Shown here piece by piece: positions 27,392 to 36,645 of a stretch of 64,000 bases of DNA. The stretch spans positions 143,314 through 207,313 of the forward strand of contig CANLNQ010000013.1 in the NCBI GenBank assembly GCA_947492525.1. Reading direction: 5' to 3'. The stretch's first letter is position 1. Each line of letters starts with the position of its first letter. This DNA comes from an uncultured Granulosicoccus sp. (GTDB lineage Bacteria > Pseudomonadota > Gammaproteobacteria > Granulosicoccales > Granulosicoccaceae). The notes below the pieces were generated by a model. That model made no database searches, was not told the DNA's origin, and saw only the letters and a program-made list of their open reading frames with translations. A program made the translations under genes and the position numbers.

Positions 27392-28363
27392 ATGGGCATA
27401 TTCAGCTTTCTCAAACGACAAAAGAACCAGCGTGAGCAGGCGCCGGAGAGTGACGCGCCGCTCGATGCAAAGCTTTCGCGCACCCGCTCCAGATTTCGCG
27501 ACAATCTGCTCGACTTCATGCTGGGCAACAAGCCGATCGACGCCGATCTACTGGAAGAGCTGGAAAGCCAGCTGATCATGGCCGATGTGGGCATGGAAGC
27601 CACCTCACGAGTCATGGCCTCCCTGAACCAGCAGGTCAATCGCTCCGAGGTCGGCGATTCGGAAGCACTGCGACAGGCCCTGCAAAAGGAACTGACCCGC
27701 CTGCTGCTGCCAGTGGAGCAACCACTGGAAATTCCCGACAGCGATTCACCGTTCGTGATCCTGGTTGTCGGGGTGAACGGCTCGGGCAAGACAACCACCA
27801 TCGGCAAGCTTGCAAAGCAGCTACAGGATGGCGGCAAGAGCGTCATGCTGGCAGCCGGCGACACCTTCCGCGCGGCGGCTGTGGAACAGCTGCAGACCTG
27901 GGGAGAGAGAAACCAGGTACCGGTCATCGCACAGGGTACGGGGGCGGACTCGGCTTCGGTCATCTTCGACGCGGTCCAGTCGGCCAAGGCACGGGGCATC
28001 GATGTACTGATAGCCGATACGGCCGGACGGCTGCATACACAGAACAACCTGATGGAAGAGCTGCAGAAGGTGAAGCGCGTGATCGGCAAGATCGATCCGA
28101 CGGCACCGCATGAAACCCTGATCGTGCTCGACGGGGGTACCGGACAGAACGCCCTGAACCAGGCAAGACAATTCCACGAGGCCATGAACCTGACCGGCAT
28201 GGTCGTCACCAAGCTGGACGGTACAGCCAAGGGGGGTGTCATCTTCGCCATTGCCGAACAACTGGGCCTGCCCATCCGCTTCATCGGTGTCGGTGAAAAG
28301 GTGGAAGACCTGGAAGTGTTCGAAGCCGAACGTTATGTCAATGCGTTGGTCAGTATCTCGTGA
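27392..28363 (+). CDS. ftsY: signal recognition particle receptor FtsY
   Basis: A 323-residue SRP-family GTPase docking ribosome-nascent-chain/SRP complexes to the translocon. The NG domain is complete: helical N domain from about residue 30, P-loop GVNGSGKTTTIGKLA (about 127), DTFRAAAVEQL, DTAGRLHTQ and TKLDGTAKGG. The acidic A domain found in E. coli FtsY is almost absent, with only a short MGIFSFLKRQKNQ start, as in many other bacteria. First gene of ftsY-ftsE-ftsX. Confidence 0.97.
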   Translation: MGIFSFLKRQKNQREQAPESDAPLDAKLSRTRSRFRDNLLDFMLGNKPIDADLLEELESQLIMADVGMEATSRVMASLNQQVNRSEVGDSEALRQALQKELTRLLLPVEQPLEIPDSDSPFVILVVGVNGSGKTTTIGKLAKQLQDGGKSVMLAAGDTFRAAAVEQLQTWGERNQVPVIAQGTGADSASVIFDAVQSAKARGIDVLIADTAGRLHTQNNLMEELQKVKRVIGKIDPTAPHETLIVLDGGTGQNALNQARQFHEAMNLTGMVVTKLDGTAKGGVIFAIAEQLGLPIRFIGVGEKVEDLEVFEAERYVNALVSIS

Positions 28364-29076
28364 TTGCCTTCGAGCACGTCAGTCTGGAGTATCTGCCGGG
28401 ACGCTTTGCCCTGCAGGATGTGAGCTTCACACTCAGTGCGGGCTCGTTCACCTTTCTGACCGGGCATTCCGGTGCCGGCAAGAGCTCCCTGCTGCGACTG
28501 GTGGCGCGTCTGGAACGCCCGAGCAGTGGTGAGATCCAGGTCGGCAACATTCATTACAGTCATCTGCGCCCGCGCCAGGAACCGGCATTGCGTCAGCAGA
28601 TGGGAATCGTCTTTCAGGACAATCAGCTGCTGCTCGATCGCAGCGTCTTCGACAATGTGGCCTTTCCGCTGATCATCGGTGGTTATCGCTACAACGACAT
28701 CAAGACCCGTGTCAGTGCCGCGCTCAAGCGTGTGGGACTGGCCGACAAGGCCCTTGAAAACCCGCAGGTGCTCTCCGGTGGCGAACAGCAACGTATCGGT
28801 ATCGCTCGCGCCGTGGTGGCACGTCCCAAGCTGTTACTGGCCGATGAGCCGACCGGCAACCTGGATCCCGACATCAGTGCGGAGATCATGCATCTGTTCA
28901 TGCAGTTCAATGCCTCTGGCGTGACCGTTCTGTTTGCCACACACGATCAGAGCCTGCTCGATACATTCCGCTATCCGCGTCTGCAATTGCTGAACGGAAC
29001 GCTCACCGGCGCCTCTCGGGAAACCGCCAGTGGGCAGGCTACGCCGAGTAGCCGGAACCCCGACAATGTGCGTTGA
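28360..29076 (+). CDS. ftsE: cell division ATP-binding protein FtsE
   Basis: A 238-residue ABC ATPase of the FtsEX complex, which controls peptidoglycan hydrolases at the division septum. It has Walker A GHSGAGKSSLL, signature LSGGEQQRIGIARA and Walker B LLLADEPTGNLDPD. It begins with GTG in a GTGA overlap with the ftsY stop. The C-terminal tail after the ATPase core is Ser/Pro-rich and about 15 residues longer than usual. Confidence 0.96.
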   Translation: MIAFEHVSLEYLPGRFALQDVSFTLSAGSFTFLTGHSGAGKSSLLRLVARLERPSSGEIQVGNIHYSHLRPRQEPALRQQMGIVFQDNQLLLDRSVFDNVAFPLIIGGYRYNDIKTRVSAALKRVGLADKALENPQVLSGGEQQRIGIARAVVARPKLLLADEPTGNLDPDISAEIMHLFMQFNASGVTVLFATHDQSLLDTFRYPRLQLLNGTLTGASRETASGQATPSSRNPDNVR

Positions 29077-29094
29077 AACAGCCTCGACACGCCG

Positions 29095-30081
29095 ATGGCC
29101 AGAAAGACACCTCCGAGCATGACTCAAGAAACCGCTGCCAATGCAGCCGGGCCCCGCTGGACCTACACCAAGCGGGGCTATGCCCTGGCACAGAGCCTGC
29201 GCCAGCTCAAACGCCACAAGTTTGCCAGCCTCATCACACTGCTGGTGCTGGGCATCACCCTGGCGTTGCCCGTCATGTTGCTGTTCGCCAGTAGCGCTCT
29301 GCAACAGCTTGGCAGTCGCAGTATCGAGGGCGAGAGCCTGACAGCCTATCTGCAGGACAGTGTCAGTGATCTGGACGGTGCCGCGCTGGCAACCCAATGG
29401 GCGTCCAGCGAGGGCATTCGCGAGACCCGCTACATCAGTCGTGAGGAAGCGCTGGCCCTGTTTCGGGAAAACAGCGATATCGGCTCTGCCATCGACGCTC
29501 TGGGAGAAAACCCGCTCCCCGGTGCCGTCATCATCTATCCCGACAGCAACGTGCTGCGTGCCGGTACGGTCGACGCCCTTGCCGCCAGGCTGCGCACGAA
29601 CGAGGCCGTGGAGCGCGTGCAGTACGACCTTCGCTGGGTCAGGCGCCTGCAGGCCGTGGTGTCCCTGGTACAGCTGGTGGGCGGCATGCTGGCACTGTTT
29701 CTGACGCTCACCGCGCTGCTGGTCATCGGCAACACGATTCGCCTGGAACTGCTGCGCCGACGCAGCGAAATGGAGGTTGCCAGCCTGCTGGGGGCGGGCA
29801 GTTTCTTCATGAACCGACCCATTCTGTATATCGGCGCACTGTATGGCCTGCTGGGGGGCGTGGTAGCCAGCATTATTGCGGTCATCGGGTTCAATGCCAT
29901 CAAACAACCGGCCGATGATCTGTCCTCCTTGTACGAGAGCACCTTTCGGTTAAGTCATCCCACTGCGACACAGATAGGCATTGTTCTGGCTGTATCTCTG
30001 GTTCTGGGAGTCGTGGGAGCATTGTCCAGCATGTACCGCCCATCACAGCAACTGACACAACGTGGATCAAACGGCAGCTGA
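29095..30081 (+). CDS. ftsX: cell division protein FtsX
   Basis: A 328-residue inner-membrane partner of FtsE. Four membrane helices (about residues 45-65, then 205-228, 250-272 and 295-318) flank a periplasmic domain of about 140 residues that activates murein hydrolase regulators such as EnvC. The RSEMEVASLLGAGSFFMNRP cytoplasmic loop is characteristic. Starts 18 bp after ftsE; an alternative ATG lies eight codons in. Confidence 0.95.
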   Translation: MARKTPPSMTQETAANAAGPRWTYTKRGYALAQSLRQLKRHKFASLITLLVLGITLALPVMLLFASSALQQLGSRSIEGESLTAYLQDSVSDLDGAALATQWASSEGIRETRYISREEALALFRENSDIGSAIDALGENPLPGAVIIYPDSNVLRAGTVDALAARLRTNEAVERVQYDLRWVRRLQAVVSLVQLVGGMLALFLTLTALLVIGNTIRLELLRRRSEMEVASLLGAGSFFMNRPILYIGALYGLLGGVVASIIAVIGFNAIKQPADDLSSLYESTFRLSHPTATQIGIVLAVSLVLGVVGALSSMYRPSQQLTQRGSNGS

Positions 30082-30177
30082 TCCAACAAGTCTTTGTTTT
30101 CGTAGGAATAAGCATCAAATGGCACACCAGTGGATAACACCCCGAGTGTGTAAATATGACCGGAACTTTGTCGCTGT

Positions 30178-30204
30178 TTAGCACTCATAACTACCGAGTG
30201 CTAA
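30178..30204. promoter_or_regulatory. perfect CIRCE operator (HrcA binding site)
   Basis: TTAGCACTC (30178-30186), a 9-bp spacer, and GAGTGCTAA (30196-30204) form the exact CIRCE consensus inverted repeat. It lies 37 bp before the rpoH ATG, in its promoter or 5' leader. The HrcA repressor binds this element in many bacteria, classically at groESL, dnaK and hrcA. No hrcA gene is in the window. Confidence 0.93.
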
Positions 30205-30241
30205 GATAACGAAGTCCCGACGGTTGTTGGAGAAACATCTT

Positions 30242-31114
30242 ATGAGTAACGCCCTGACTGCTAACAAGAACACCGCCATGGCCATTCCGGTCATTGCCGA
30301 TGACCTCAATAGCTATCTTGCGAAAATTGCCAATATCGACCTGCTGTCTGTTGAAGAAGAACAGAAGCTGGCGCGCCGTCTGCGCGACGACGAAGATCTC
30401 GACGCTGCGCGTCAACTGGTCATGTCGCAGCTGCGTTTCGTGGTCCATATTGCCCGTACTTACAAGGGCTACGGGCTGCCGATGGCAGACCTGGTCCAGG
30501 AAGGCAATATCGGCCTGATGAAGGCAGTCAAGCGATTTGACCCCGATGTCGGTGTGCGCCTGATTTCCTTTGCCGTCCACTGGATCCGCGCTGAAATTCA
30601 CGAGTATGTCATTCGTAACTGGCGCATCGTGAAAGTAGCCACCACCAAATCTCAGCGAAAGCTGTTCTTCAAGCTGCGTAGTGCCAAGAAGCAGCTGAAC
30701 TGGTTCAGCCAGGAAGAAGTGGAAGCGGTGGCCAAGGACCTCGGTGTCGACGAGAAAGTGGTTGTCGAGATGGAATCGCGAATGCATGGCCACGACAGTG
30801 CCTTCGATGCACCGCCGGGCGCCAGTGAAGACCGCGTGAGTCTGTCACCTTCCGAGTCGCTGTTTCAGGAACAGGATGATCCATCCATGATTCTGGAGCG
30901 CGAGGACGGTCGCAACAACTCTCACGAAGGTCTGGCGGCCGGATTCGAGATTCTCGATGATCGAAGCCGAACCATTCTGCAGCGTCGCTGGCTGGAAGAC
31001 GAAAAGTCGACTCTGCACGAGCTGGCTGACGAGTACGGCGTCTCTGCTGAACGTATTCGCCAGATCGAGAAAGCGGCCATGAAGAAGATCAAGACGCATC
31101 TGATGGCGGCCTGA
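30242..31114 (+). CDS. rpoH: heat-shock sigma factor sigma32
   Basis: A 290-residue sigma70-family protein that directs RNA polymerase to heat-shock promoters. Region 2 contains VSQLRFVVHIARTYKGYGLP-like and DLVQEGNIGLMKAVKRFDP, the RpoH box is present as QRKLFFKLR, and region 4 ends with the SAERIRQIEKAAMKKIK helix-turn-helix. The ATG at 30242 has GGAG 9 nt upstream. It follows ftsX, the usual synteny. The preceding CIRCE site implies HrcA repression. Confidence 0.97.
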   Translation: MSNALTANKNTAMAIPVIADDLNSYLAKIANIDLLSVEEEQKLARRLRDDEDLDAARQLVMSQLRFVVHIARTYKGYGLPMADLVQEGNIGLMKAVKRFDPDVGVRLISFAVHWIRAEIHEYVIRNWRIVKVATTKSQRKLFFKLRSAKKQLNWFSQEEVEAVAKDLGVDEKVVVEMESRMHGHDSAFDAPPGASEDRVSLSPSESLFQEQDDPSMILEREDGRNNSHEGLAAGFEILDDRSRTILQRRWLEDEKSTLHELADEYGVSAERIRQIEKAAMKKIKTHLMAA

Positions 31115-31175
31115 TCCGACTCGCAAGCAACGCTTTACTGTCTGCCCCGTCATCGGGACGGACAGTGTGAAATCC

Positions 31176-31210
31176 AAGCCGCCCCCGACTCGTTCAGGGG
31201 CGGCTTTTTT
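31176..31210 (+). terminator. rho-independent terminator of rpoH
   Basis: A 10-bp stem AAGCCGCCCC / GGGGCGGCTT with an 11-nt loop, followed by TTTT. Confidence 0.92.
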
Positions 31211-31300
31211 CATGGTGCACAAGGCTCGCTCAGCCGAGTCGCTCACTGGCGATGATTGCGCTAGACTTTTCCGCTGAACACACCACGGAGCAGTCTTGCC

Positions 31301-31798
31301 ATGGCACACAAGCAGCCAGGATCACCCGCCACACACGACTATACTGCTCGCGTTGAATGGACCGGCAATACTGGCCGGGGGACGGCCAGCTACACTGCCT
31401 ACCAACGCAGCTGGGATATCACGACCCCGGGCAAACCGGTGATTCACTGTTCCAATGACCCGCTACTGGGCGGCGATCCACTGCTGCACAATCCGGAAGA
31501 CTTGCTGCTGTCGACCGTCTCGGCCTGCCACATGCTGTGGTATCTGCATCTGGCCAGTAGCCGCAGAATCGTCGTACAAGGCTATACGGACAAGCCTGTG
31601 GGTGTCGGAGAAGTACAATCCGACGGTGCCGGACGCTTTCTGTCAGCGACACTGCATCCGCACATCCACCTGTCTGCTGGCGTCGACCCGGAACAGGCCG
31701 ATGCCATCCATGGTCTTGTTCACCAGTATTGTTTCATCGCGCGTTCACTGAATTTTCCGGTGAACATCGATGCCAGCTACGAAACGACGCCAGACTGA
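31301..31798 (+). CDS. OsmC-family peroxide-reducing protein
   Basis: A 165-residue OsmC/Ohr-fold protein. The two redox cysteines are visible in STVSACHMLWYLHL and HQYCFIARSLNFPV, and the family pattern NPEDLLLSTVSACH is clear. Members reduce organic hydroperoxides; this one is closer to the OsmC-like branch (YhfA/general) than to Ohr, so its physiological substrate is open. It has a GGAG upstream of the ATG at 31301. Confidence 0.88.
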   Translation: MAHKQPGSPATHDYTARVEWTGNTGRGTASYTAYQRSWDITTPGKPVIHCSNDPLLGGDPLLHNPEDLLLSTVSACHMLWYLHLASSRRIVVQGYTDKPVGVGEVQSDGAGRFLSATLHPHIHLSAGVDPEQADAIHGLVHQYCFIARSLNFPVNIDASYETTPD

Positions 31799-31806
31799 TG
31801 GATTCA

Positions 31807-33354
31807 TCAGGCGTCGCTGGGGCAATCGCGATCGAAACGCACCGTGACCGCCAGGCCCGGATTGTTGTCATCCAGAGAAATGGTGCCGCAATGCAAGTCC
31901 GATATGGCCTTGACCAGACTCAAACCAAGGCCGGTGCCGCGCGTGGTACGACTGCGCTCGAGCCGATACAGACGCTGAAACACTTTCTCGCGTTCTGCCG
32001 CCGGGATACCCGGTCCCGAGTCCGCCACGGTGAACCACACCACACCGTCCTTCTCGCCGGCACTCAGGCGGATGACAGTATTGTCTGAACAATGATGTAC
32101 GGCGTTCTCGATCAGATTGACCACGAGTTGCAGCAACAATTGCTGGTCACCGAAAACCGGCAGAGACTGACCTGCCGACATGTCCACAACCAACTCCTGA
32201 CATTGCTCATCCACCACCGGGGCATACACCTCCGCGGCGGTCTCCAGCACACTGGCCAGATCAAGATGCCTGAATTGGGATTTGCGCGCCCCGGCCTCGA
32301 TCTGCGCTATTCGCAGCAAGGCCTCAAAGGTGGCGTTGATGGCCTGAGTCTCTTCCAGCGCATCATCCAGCTCCTGACCGACGCAGGCACCCGAACGGCT
32401 TTTGTCAGCTGCCTCCTCGAGACCGATATAGAGCCTGTTCAGCGGTGTCTTCAGATCATGTGCAATGTCGGTACTGACCTGTCGCATGCCATTGACCGTG
32501 TGTTCGAGTCGCTCCAGAGAAGCGTTGATTTTTTCCGACAGCTGATCCACATCGTCACCGGCACAGCTCACCGGAAGACGTGCGCTCAGATTACCTTTGC
32601 CAACGACGTCCAGTGAGGCCGAGATGCGAGCCACACGTCTGTGTGTGCTGCGTGCAAAGTACCCACCGACCACGAAGGCGAGCAAGGTCGACAGCAGGGA
32701 GGTCCATAGCAGACAGGCCAGTGTGATCTTGCGAAGCTCGACCAGGTCGTCAAGGCTTCGTCCCATTGACAAGGTGTAGTCACCCACACTGTCGGTATAG
32801 AAGCGGTACTGGCTCTCATCGCCTTCCAGGCCCAGTTCTTCACCCGCCAGCACTTCCCAGCCTGTATTGGCCAGGCACAACGGCAGATTGCCTGCCACGC
32901 GCTCGCCCTCGGCGTTGGACAGGTGAAAACCCAGGGACGAGCTCATGGGCGAATCGCTGCGCGCATTCGCCATTCTGATCACCGCATCGGCCCCGATGGT
33001 CTCATAGACATCCCGAACCTCTGCGAACCGCCCGGCGATGGACGCATCGATCCGATCGAGCATGCGATCCTGGAGCACCGTGTACACCATGAAGGCGCCA
33101 CCGCCGAAACACAGAGTGAAAAGCAGCCAGAACAGAAACCCCATGCGAAAGGAGATACTGCGCAGCAAGCCGAATCGCTGGAACAACCGCCCCTTCAATC
33201 GCGTACCGATGGTGTCTACAGACTCGGCGACCACTTCACGCGCTTGCTCGGGGCAGGTGATACCCCGCCCGGGGCAGGAGCTGCTCAGCGAACTGGTCAA
33301 CGATCGAAATCGCTCGCCCAGTGCTGTCGTGTCATCCGGTGTCGCTGCCATCAT
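31807..33354 (-). CDS. sensor histidine kinase
   Basis: A 515-residue membrane kinase. A 70-residue cytoplasmic N-terminus precedes a membrane helix (about 72-95), a periplasmic sensor of about 115 residues with two cysteines (CLANTGWE region), a second helix (about 212-235), HAMP, then DHp with the phospho-His in STDIAHDLKTPLNRL, and a catalytic domain with NLIENAVHH, DSGPGIP and GTGLGLSLVKAI boxes. It lies 59 bp downstream of its response regulator and is almost certainly its partner. The signal is unknown. Confidence 0.93.
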   Translation of the reverse strand: MMAATPDDTTALGERFRSLTSSLSSSCPGRGITCPEQAREVVAESVDTIGTRLKGRLFQRFGLLRSISFRMGFLFWLLFTLCFGGGAFMVYTVLQDRMLDRIDASIAGRFAEVRDVYETIGADAVIRMANARSDSPMSSSLGFHLSNAEGERVAGNLPLCLANTGWEVLAGEELGLEGDESQYRFYTDSVGDYTLSMGRSLDDLVELRKITLACLLWTSLLSTLLAFVVGGYFARSTHRRVARISASLDVVGKGNLSARLPVSCAGDDVDQLSEKINASLERLEHTVNGMRQVSTDIAHDLKTPLNRLYIGLEEAADKSRSGACVGQELDDALEETQAINATFEALLRIAQIEAGARKSQFRHLDLASVLETAAEVYAPVVDEQCQELVVDMSAGQSLPVFGDQQLLLQLVVNLIENAVHHCSDNTVIRLSAGEKDGVVWFTVADSGPGIPAAEREKVFQRLYRLERSRTTRGTGLGLSLVKAISDLHCGTISLDDNNPGLAVTVRFDRDCPSDA

Positions 33355-33413
33355 TGCCTCCCGGCTCGTTTCGCGCCTCGCTGCCGCCAGTCATGACAAC
33401 AGGCGCCACGCTG

Positions 33414-34091
33414 TCAACGTGGAGCGTGCATGCTGTATCCCAGATTGCGCACCGTGTGCAGCAGGGGCTCCGGGAAAGGTTTGTCGATCTTGCTGCGTAA
33501 CCGGCTGATATGCGTCTCGACAACGCTGGTCTTGGGGTCGAAATGAAAGTCCCAGACCTGCTCCAGCAACATGGTGCGGCTCACTACCCGCCCCTCGTTA
33601 CGCATCAGCACCTCAAGCAGTGTGAACTCGCGCGGTTGCAGTTCGATATCCTGATCGGCTCGTCGCGCCGTTCTGGCCAGCAGGTCAAGGCGTAGATCGG
33701 CCACCTGCAGATGTGTCGTCTCCACCGATGCCGCCGGTCGCCGGGCCAGGGCATTGACCCGCGCCAGCAACTCCGAGAAGGCGAACGGCTTGGTCAGATA
33801 GTCGTCTGCACCCGCTTCCAGCCCGGCAACCCGGTCATCCACACCGGATACCGCAGTCAGAAAGATGACCGGTGTCTTGTTACCCGACGCTCGCAGGCTC
33901 TTGACCAGAGACAGGCCATCCAGCCCCGGCAACATGCGGTCTACCACAAGTACATCGTAATCGGTCTGCAGGCACTGGATCATGGCCTCGCGCCCATTGT
34001 CCAGCACGTCCACCACATGTCCTGCTTCCTTGAATCCTCGAGCGGCATAGTCGGCTGTCTGGCTATCGTCTTCAACCAACAATATGTGCAT
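33414..34091 (-). CDS. OmpR/PhoB-family response regulator
   Basis: A 225-residue regulator. Receiver domain: acidic pair D8-D9, phosphoacceptor D51 in VVDRMLPGLDG, and the lysine of YLTKPF near 101. C-terminal winged helix with QPREFTLLEVLMRNEGRVVSR and SVVETHISRLRSKID. The ATG at 34091 (MHILLVEDD) fits the family. The first gene of a two-gene operon with the kinase. Confidence 0.95.
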   Translation of the reverse strand: MHILLVEDDSQTADYAARGFKEAGHVVDVLDNGREAMIQCLQTDYDVLVVDRMLPGLDGLSLVKSLRASGNKTPVIFLTAVSGVDDRVAGLEAGADDYLTKPFAFSELLARVNALARRPAASVETTHLQVADLRLDLLARTARRADQDIELQPREFTLLEVLMRNEGRVVSRTMLLEQVWDFHFDPKTSVVETHISRLRSKIDKPFPEPLLHTVRNLGYSMHAPR

Positions 34092-34447
34092 CAGTTCTCC
34101 GTGAAGGTAATCAGCCCGGTTTTCGCCCTCAACTGTATCGAGCGTTCGACGCGGCTTGCCTGAATCCATGATATTCCATCTCCTGAATCATTGTCCAAGG
34201 AGCCATGCATCACACGGAACGCAGCGAAAGCCAGACGGCACGCGCGCAGCGCATTGTATCGGCAATTCACGTATCGTTTGAATTGCGCTCGCTGGGACGT
34301 ACAGTCGCTGTTCGCCGGTCCTGTGATGCAGCTTCGAAACAAGCCGTGAAAGGGTTGGTGACCCTTCCGCGCTTGCCCCAAGCCTTACTATCGGACTTCA
34401 AGCTGTCTGCGTGCTTGCCGGCAACTTACGCTTCTGTATGGTTTTCG
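34092..34447. other. 356-bp intergenic region, no gene found
   Basis: Between the response regulator and the nhaR-type gene, both on the minus strand. It should carry the two-component operon's promoter. A long plus-strand open frame across it is the antisense shadow of the nhaR-type gene. I see no RNA gene, repeat or terminator. Confidence 0.5.
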
Positions 34448-35362
34448 CTATGCCGACTGCGACAGGGAGGCCAACACTTCGCGCGCGTGCTCGGCGATAC
34501 GCAGCACCGAGGGGTGTCGCAGGCGGCGCTGCGGCGAGATCGCGATGAAGGTCTCCATGACCTCGCTGATGAAGCCGATGGGACTGGCGTGACCGTTACC
34601 TGCAATATCCGAGGCCACGACGCCGGGGGCCGGGAAAACGCCCTGACCCGCCTCTCCGAAGGTCTTCATCAGGGCGCTGTCATCGAACTCGGCGACAACG
34701 CGCGGCACGATCTCGATTTCGTCGAACCAATGATCCAGACTGCGCCGCAGCGCGCTGGAGGCGTCCGGCAGCAACACCGGCACCTCTGCCAGCGAGTGCG
34801 GAAATCCGGCCGACAGGCGCGGCGCCCACTCGTTCGGCGCAAAGAACGCCATATTGCTCGAACCCAGTACGTGATTGTAGGCACGCACATTGAGCCCGGT
34901 GGGCACCGGTCTGTCCGAGAGAATCAGATCCAGCTTGTGAACGGACAGATCGGCCAACAGGGATTCCAGCTTGCCCTCCGAGCAGGATAGCCTGACCGCC
35001 TCGTCCCCGGCCAGAGTGACACCCAGCAGGCGGCAGGCAACCAGCTTGGGAAAGGAATCGACGATTCCCACACGCAGTGATCGGGGAGTCTCCTGGCCCG
35101 TGGACTGCAGACGCTGCGCCAGCGCCGTTCCTACCGAGAAGATCTCGTCGGCATAGGACTGCACGACTCGCCCGGTTTCGGACAGGGTCAGGCCTCGCCC
35201 TACCCGCAGAAACAGGGGTTCGCCGATGGCCTCTTCAAGCAGTTTGATCTGACCGCTGACGGTCTGTGGCGTCAGATGCAGCACCTTGGCAGCCTTGGCG
35301 ACGCTGCCTTCACGCGCAACGCTGTGGAAATACAGCAGATGGTTGTAGTTCAGGTGTCGCAT
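34448..35362 (-). CDS. nhaR: LysR-type regulator, NhaR-like
   Basis: A 304-residue LysR-family protein that matches NhaR over the DNA-binding domain: MRHLNYNHLLYFHSVAREGS, then AAKVLHLTPQTVSGQIKLLEE and LFLRVGRGLTLSETG. E. coli NhaR senses Na+ and activates the nhaA antiporter. Here the gene lies 31 bp downstream of a Ca2+/Na+ antiporter gene on the same strand, so cation homeostasis is a consistent role. The start at 35362 is set by homology. Confidence 0.88.
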   Translation of the reverse strand: MRHLNYNHLLYFHSVAREGSVAKAAKVLHLTPQTVSGQIKLLEEAIGEPLFLRVGRGLTLSETGRVVQSYADEIFSVGTALAQRLQSTGQETPRSLRVGIVDSFPKLVACRLLGVTLAGDEAVRLSCSEGKLESLLADLSVHKLDLILSDRPVPTGLNVRAYNHVLGSSNMAFFAPNEWAPRLSAGFPHSLAEVPVLLPDASSALRRSLDHWFDEIEIVPRVVAEFDDSALMKTFGEAGQGVFPAPGVVASDIAGNGHASPIGFISEVMETFIAISPQRRLRHPSVLRIAEHAREVLASLSQSA

Positions 35363-35393
35363 GAACAGTCTCTCCAGACGGCGGGCACGAACC

Positions 35394-36332
35394 CTATTGA
35401 ACCAGCAAGACGGTGTAGGCAGCAAATGCCCCCAACAGACCACCCCCGACCCAACGCGAAACATGTCGCGGATACCAGGCCAGCAACAGCACCAGGAAAG
35501 ACAGCAGCAACATGATGCTCAATGGCAGCATATCCACACCACTGCTGTCGATGGGCGACACCACGCCCGTAAATCCCAGCACCAGGCCAATATTGAGCAT
35601 GTTCGATCCCACCACATTGCCTACTGCCATGTCGGTATCGCGACGGGCCACAGCCAGCACGGTGGCCGTGATCTCCGGCAGGCCGGTACCGATCGAGGTC
35701 ACCGTCAGTGCCACGACCGCGTCCGGTACGCCAAAGTAGGTGGCCAGTCCCACCCCACCCCAGATCAGGCCCTGAGCACCGATCAGCAGCAGTACGACAC
35801 CCGCTACGATGAAGAAGATGCTCAGCCACAGACCCTGCTCCTCACCGTGCAGCACCTCTTCGACCAGCGCGTCTTCAAGATCCGGAACACCATCGACGCG
35901 CATGACCCACCAGACGCTGCCCATGGCCCCGGCCAGTAGCAAGGCGCCTTCCAGACGTCCCAGGTGACCGTCAATCAGAAACAGGAAGCCCAGGACGGTC
36001 AGCGCGATCATCAAGGGCAATTGATGCACGCGGATGGCGCGGTTGATGGCCAACGGCATGATCAGAGCCCCCAGCCCCAGCACGATGGCGATATTGACGA
36101 TATTCGAACCGACGACATTGCCTGCCGCCACATCCCCGTAGCCCTGCAAGGCCGCGCCGGCGCTGACGAACAGCTCCGGTGCGCTGGTACCCAGGGATAT
36201 GAGCACGAAGCCGATGACCGCAGCAGACCAGCCCATCTTGCGGCCGACCACCGTCGCCCCTTTCAACAACAGATCTCCACCAAAATACAAGCCGAGACAG
36301 CCGCCTGCGATGGCCAGCAAGAACAGAAACAT
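35394..36332 (-). CDS. calcium/sodium antiporter (CaCA family, YrbG-like)
   Basis: A 312-residue inner-membrane exchanger with about ten membrane helices in two inverted halves. Both alpha-repeats are intact: SLGTSAPELFVS with AAGNVVGSNIVNI, and SIGTGLPEITAT with AVGNVVGSNMLNI, the ion-binding motifs of the family. It exports Ca2+ in exchange for Na+ or H+. It is the first gene of an apparent operon with nhaR. Confidence 0.93.
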   Translation of the reverse strand: MFLFLLAIAGGCLGLYFGGDLLLKGATVVGRKMGWSAAVIGFVLISLGTSAPELFVSAGAALQGYGDVAAGNVVGSNIVNIAIVLGLGALIMPLAINRAIRVHQLPLMIALTVLGFLFLIDGHLGRLEGALLLAGAMGSVWWVMRVDGVPDLEDALVEEVLHGEEQGLWLSIFFIVAGVVLLLIGAQGLIWGGVGLATYFGVPDAVVALTVTSIGTGLPEITATVLAVARRDTDMAVGNVVGSNMLNIGLVLGFTGVVSPIDSSGVDMLPLSIMLLLSFLVLLLAWYPRHVSRWVGGGLLGAFAAYTVLLVQ

Positions 36333-36645
36333 GACGATTTACGGGTCCGTTGTTGAACGAAAGATCGAGAGCCGAGCGCGCAGCAGCACGCTCAGGTCGT
36401 GTGCCGTTGCATATCCGTGCAGGAATGTTTCCAGTCGCTTGCTCATCCATACATAGTGTCGGTTACCCGAGCACGGCTGAACAGTCGTGCTTTCCTGCTG
36501 GAATCTTCGCGATACACGAATGATTTCAGTCAATATAGCGGCTTTCTCTGACTATTCGAGATCCCGGATCATTGCCGGTGTTTCACGACAGCTGGCTGGC
36601 CAGGCGATCGGACAGGCAAGTTGCGTCTGAGAGTCTGAAGCCCTG
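36333..36645. other. 313-bp intergenic region, no gene found
   Basis: Gap between ctaB and the antiporter gene, both on the minus strand. It probably carries the antiporter promoter. No convincing terminator, RNA gene or repeat is seen. Confidence 0.5.

Noticed and set aside
34205..34990. Plus-strand frame of 261 codons before and over the nhaR-type gene
   Set aside because: Antisense to the LysR regulator, whose family features are unambiguous.
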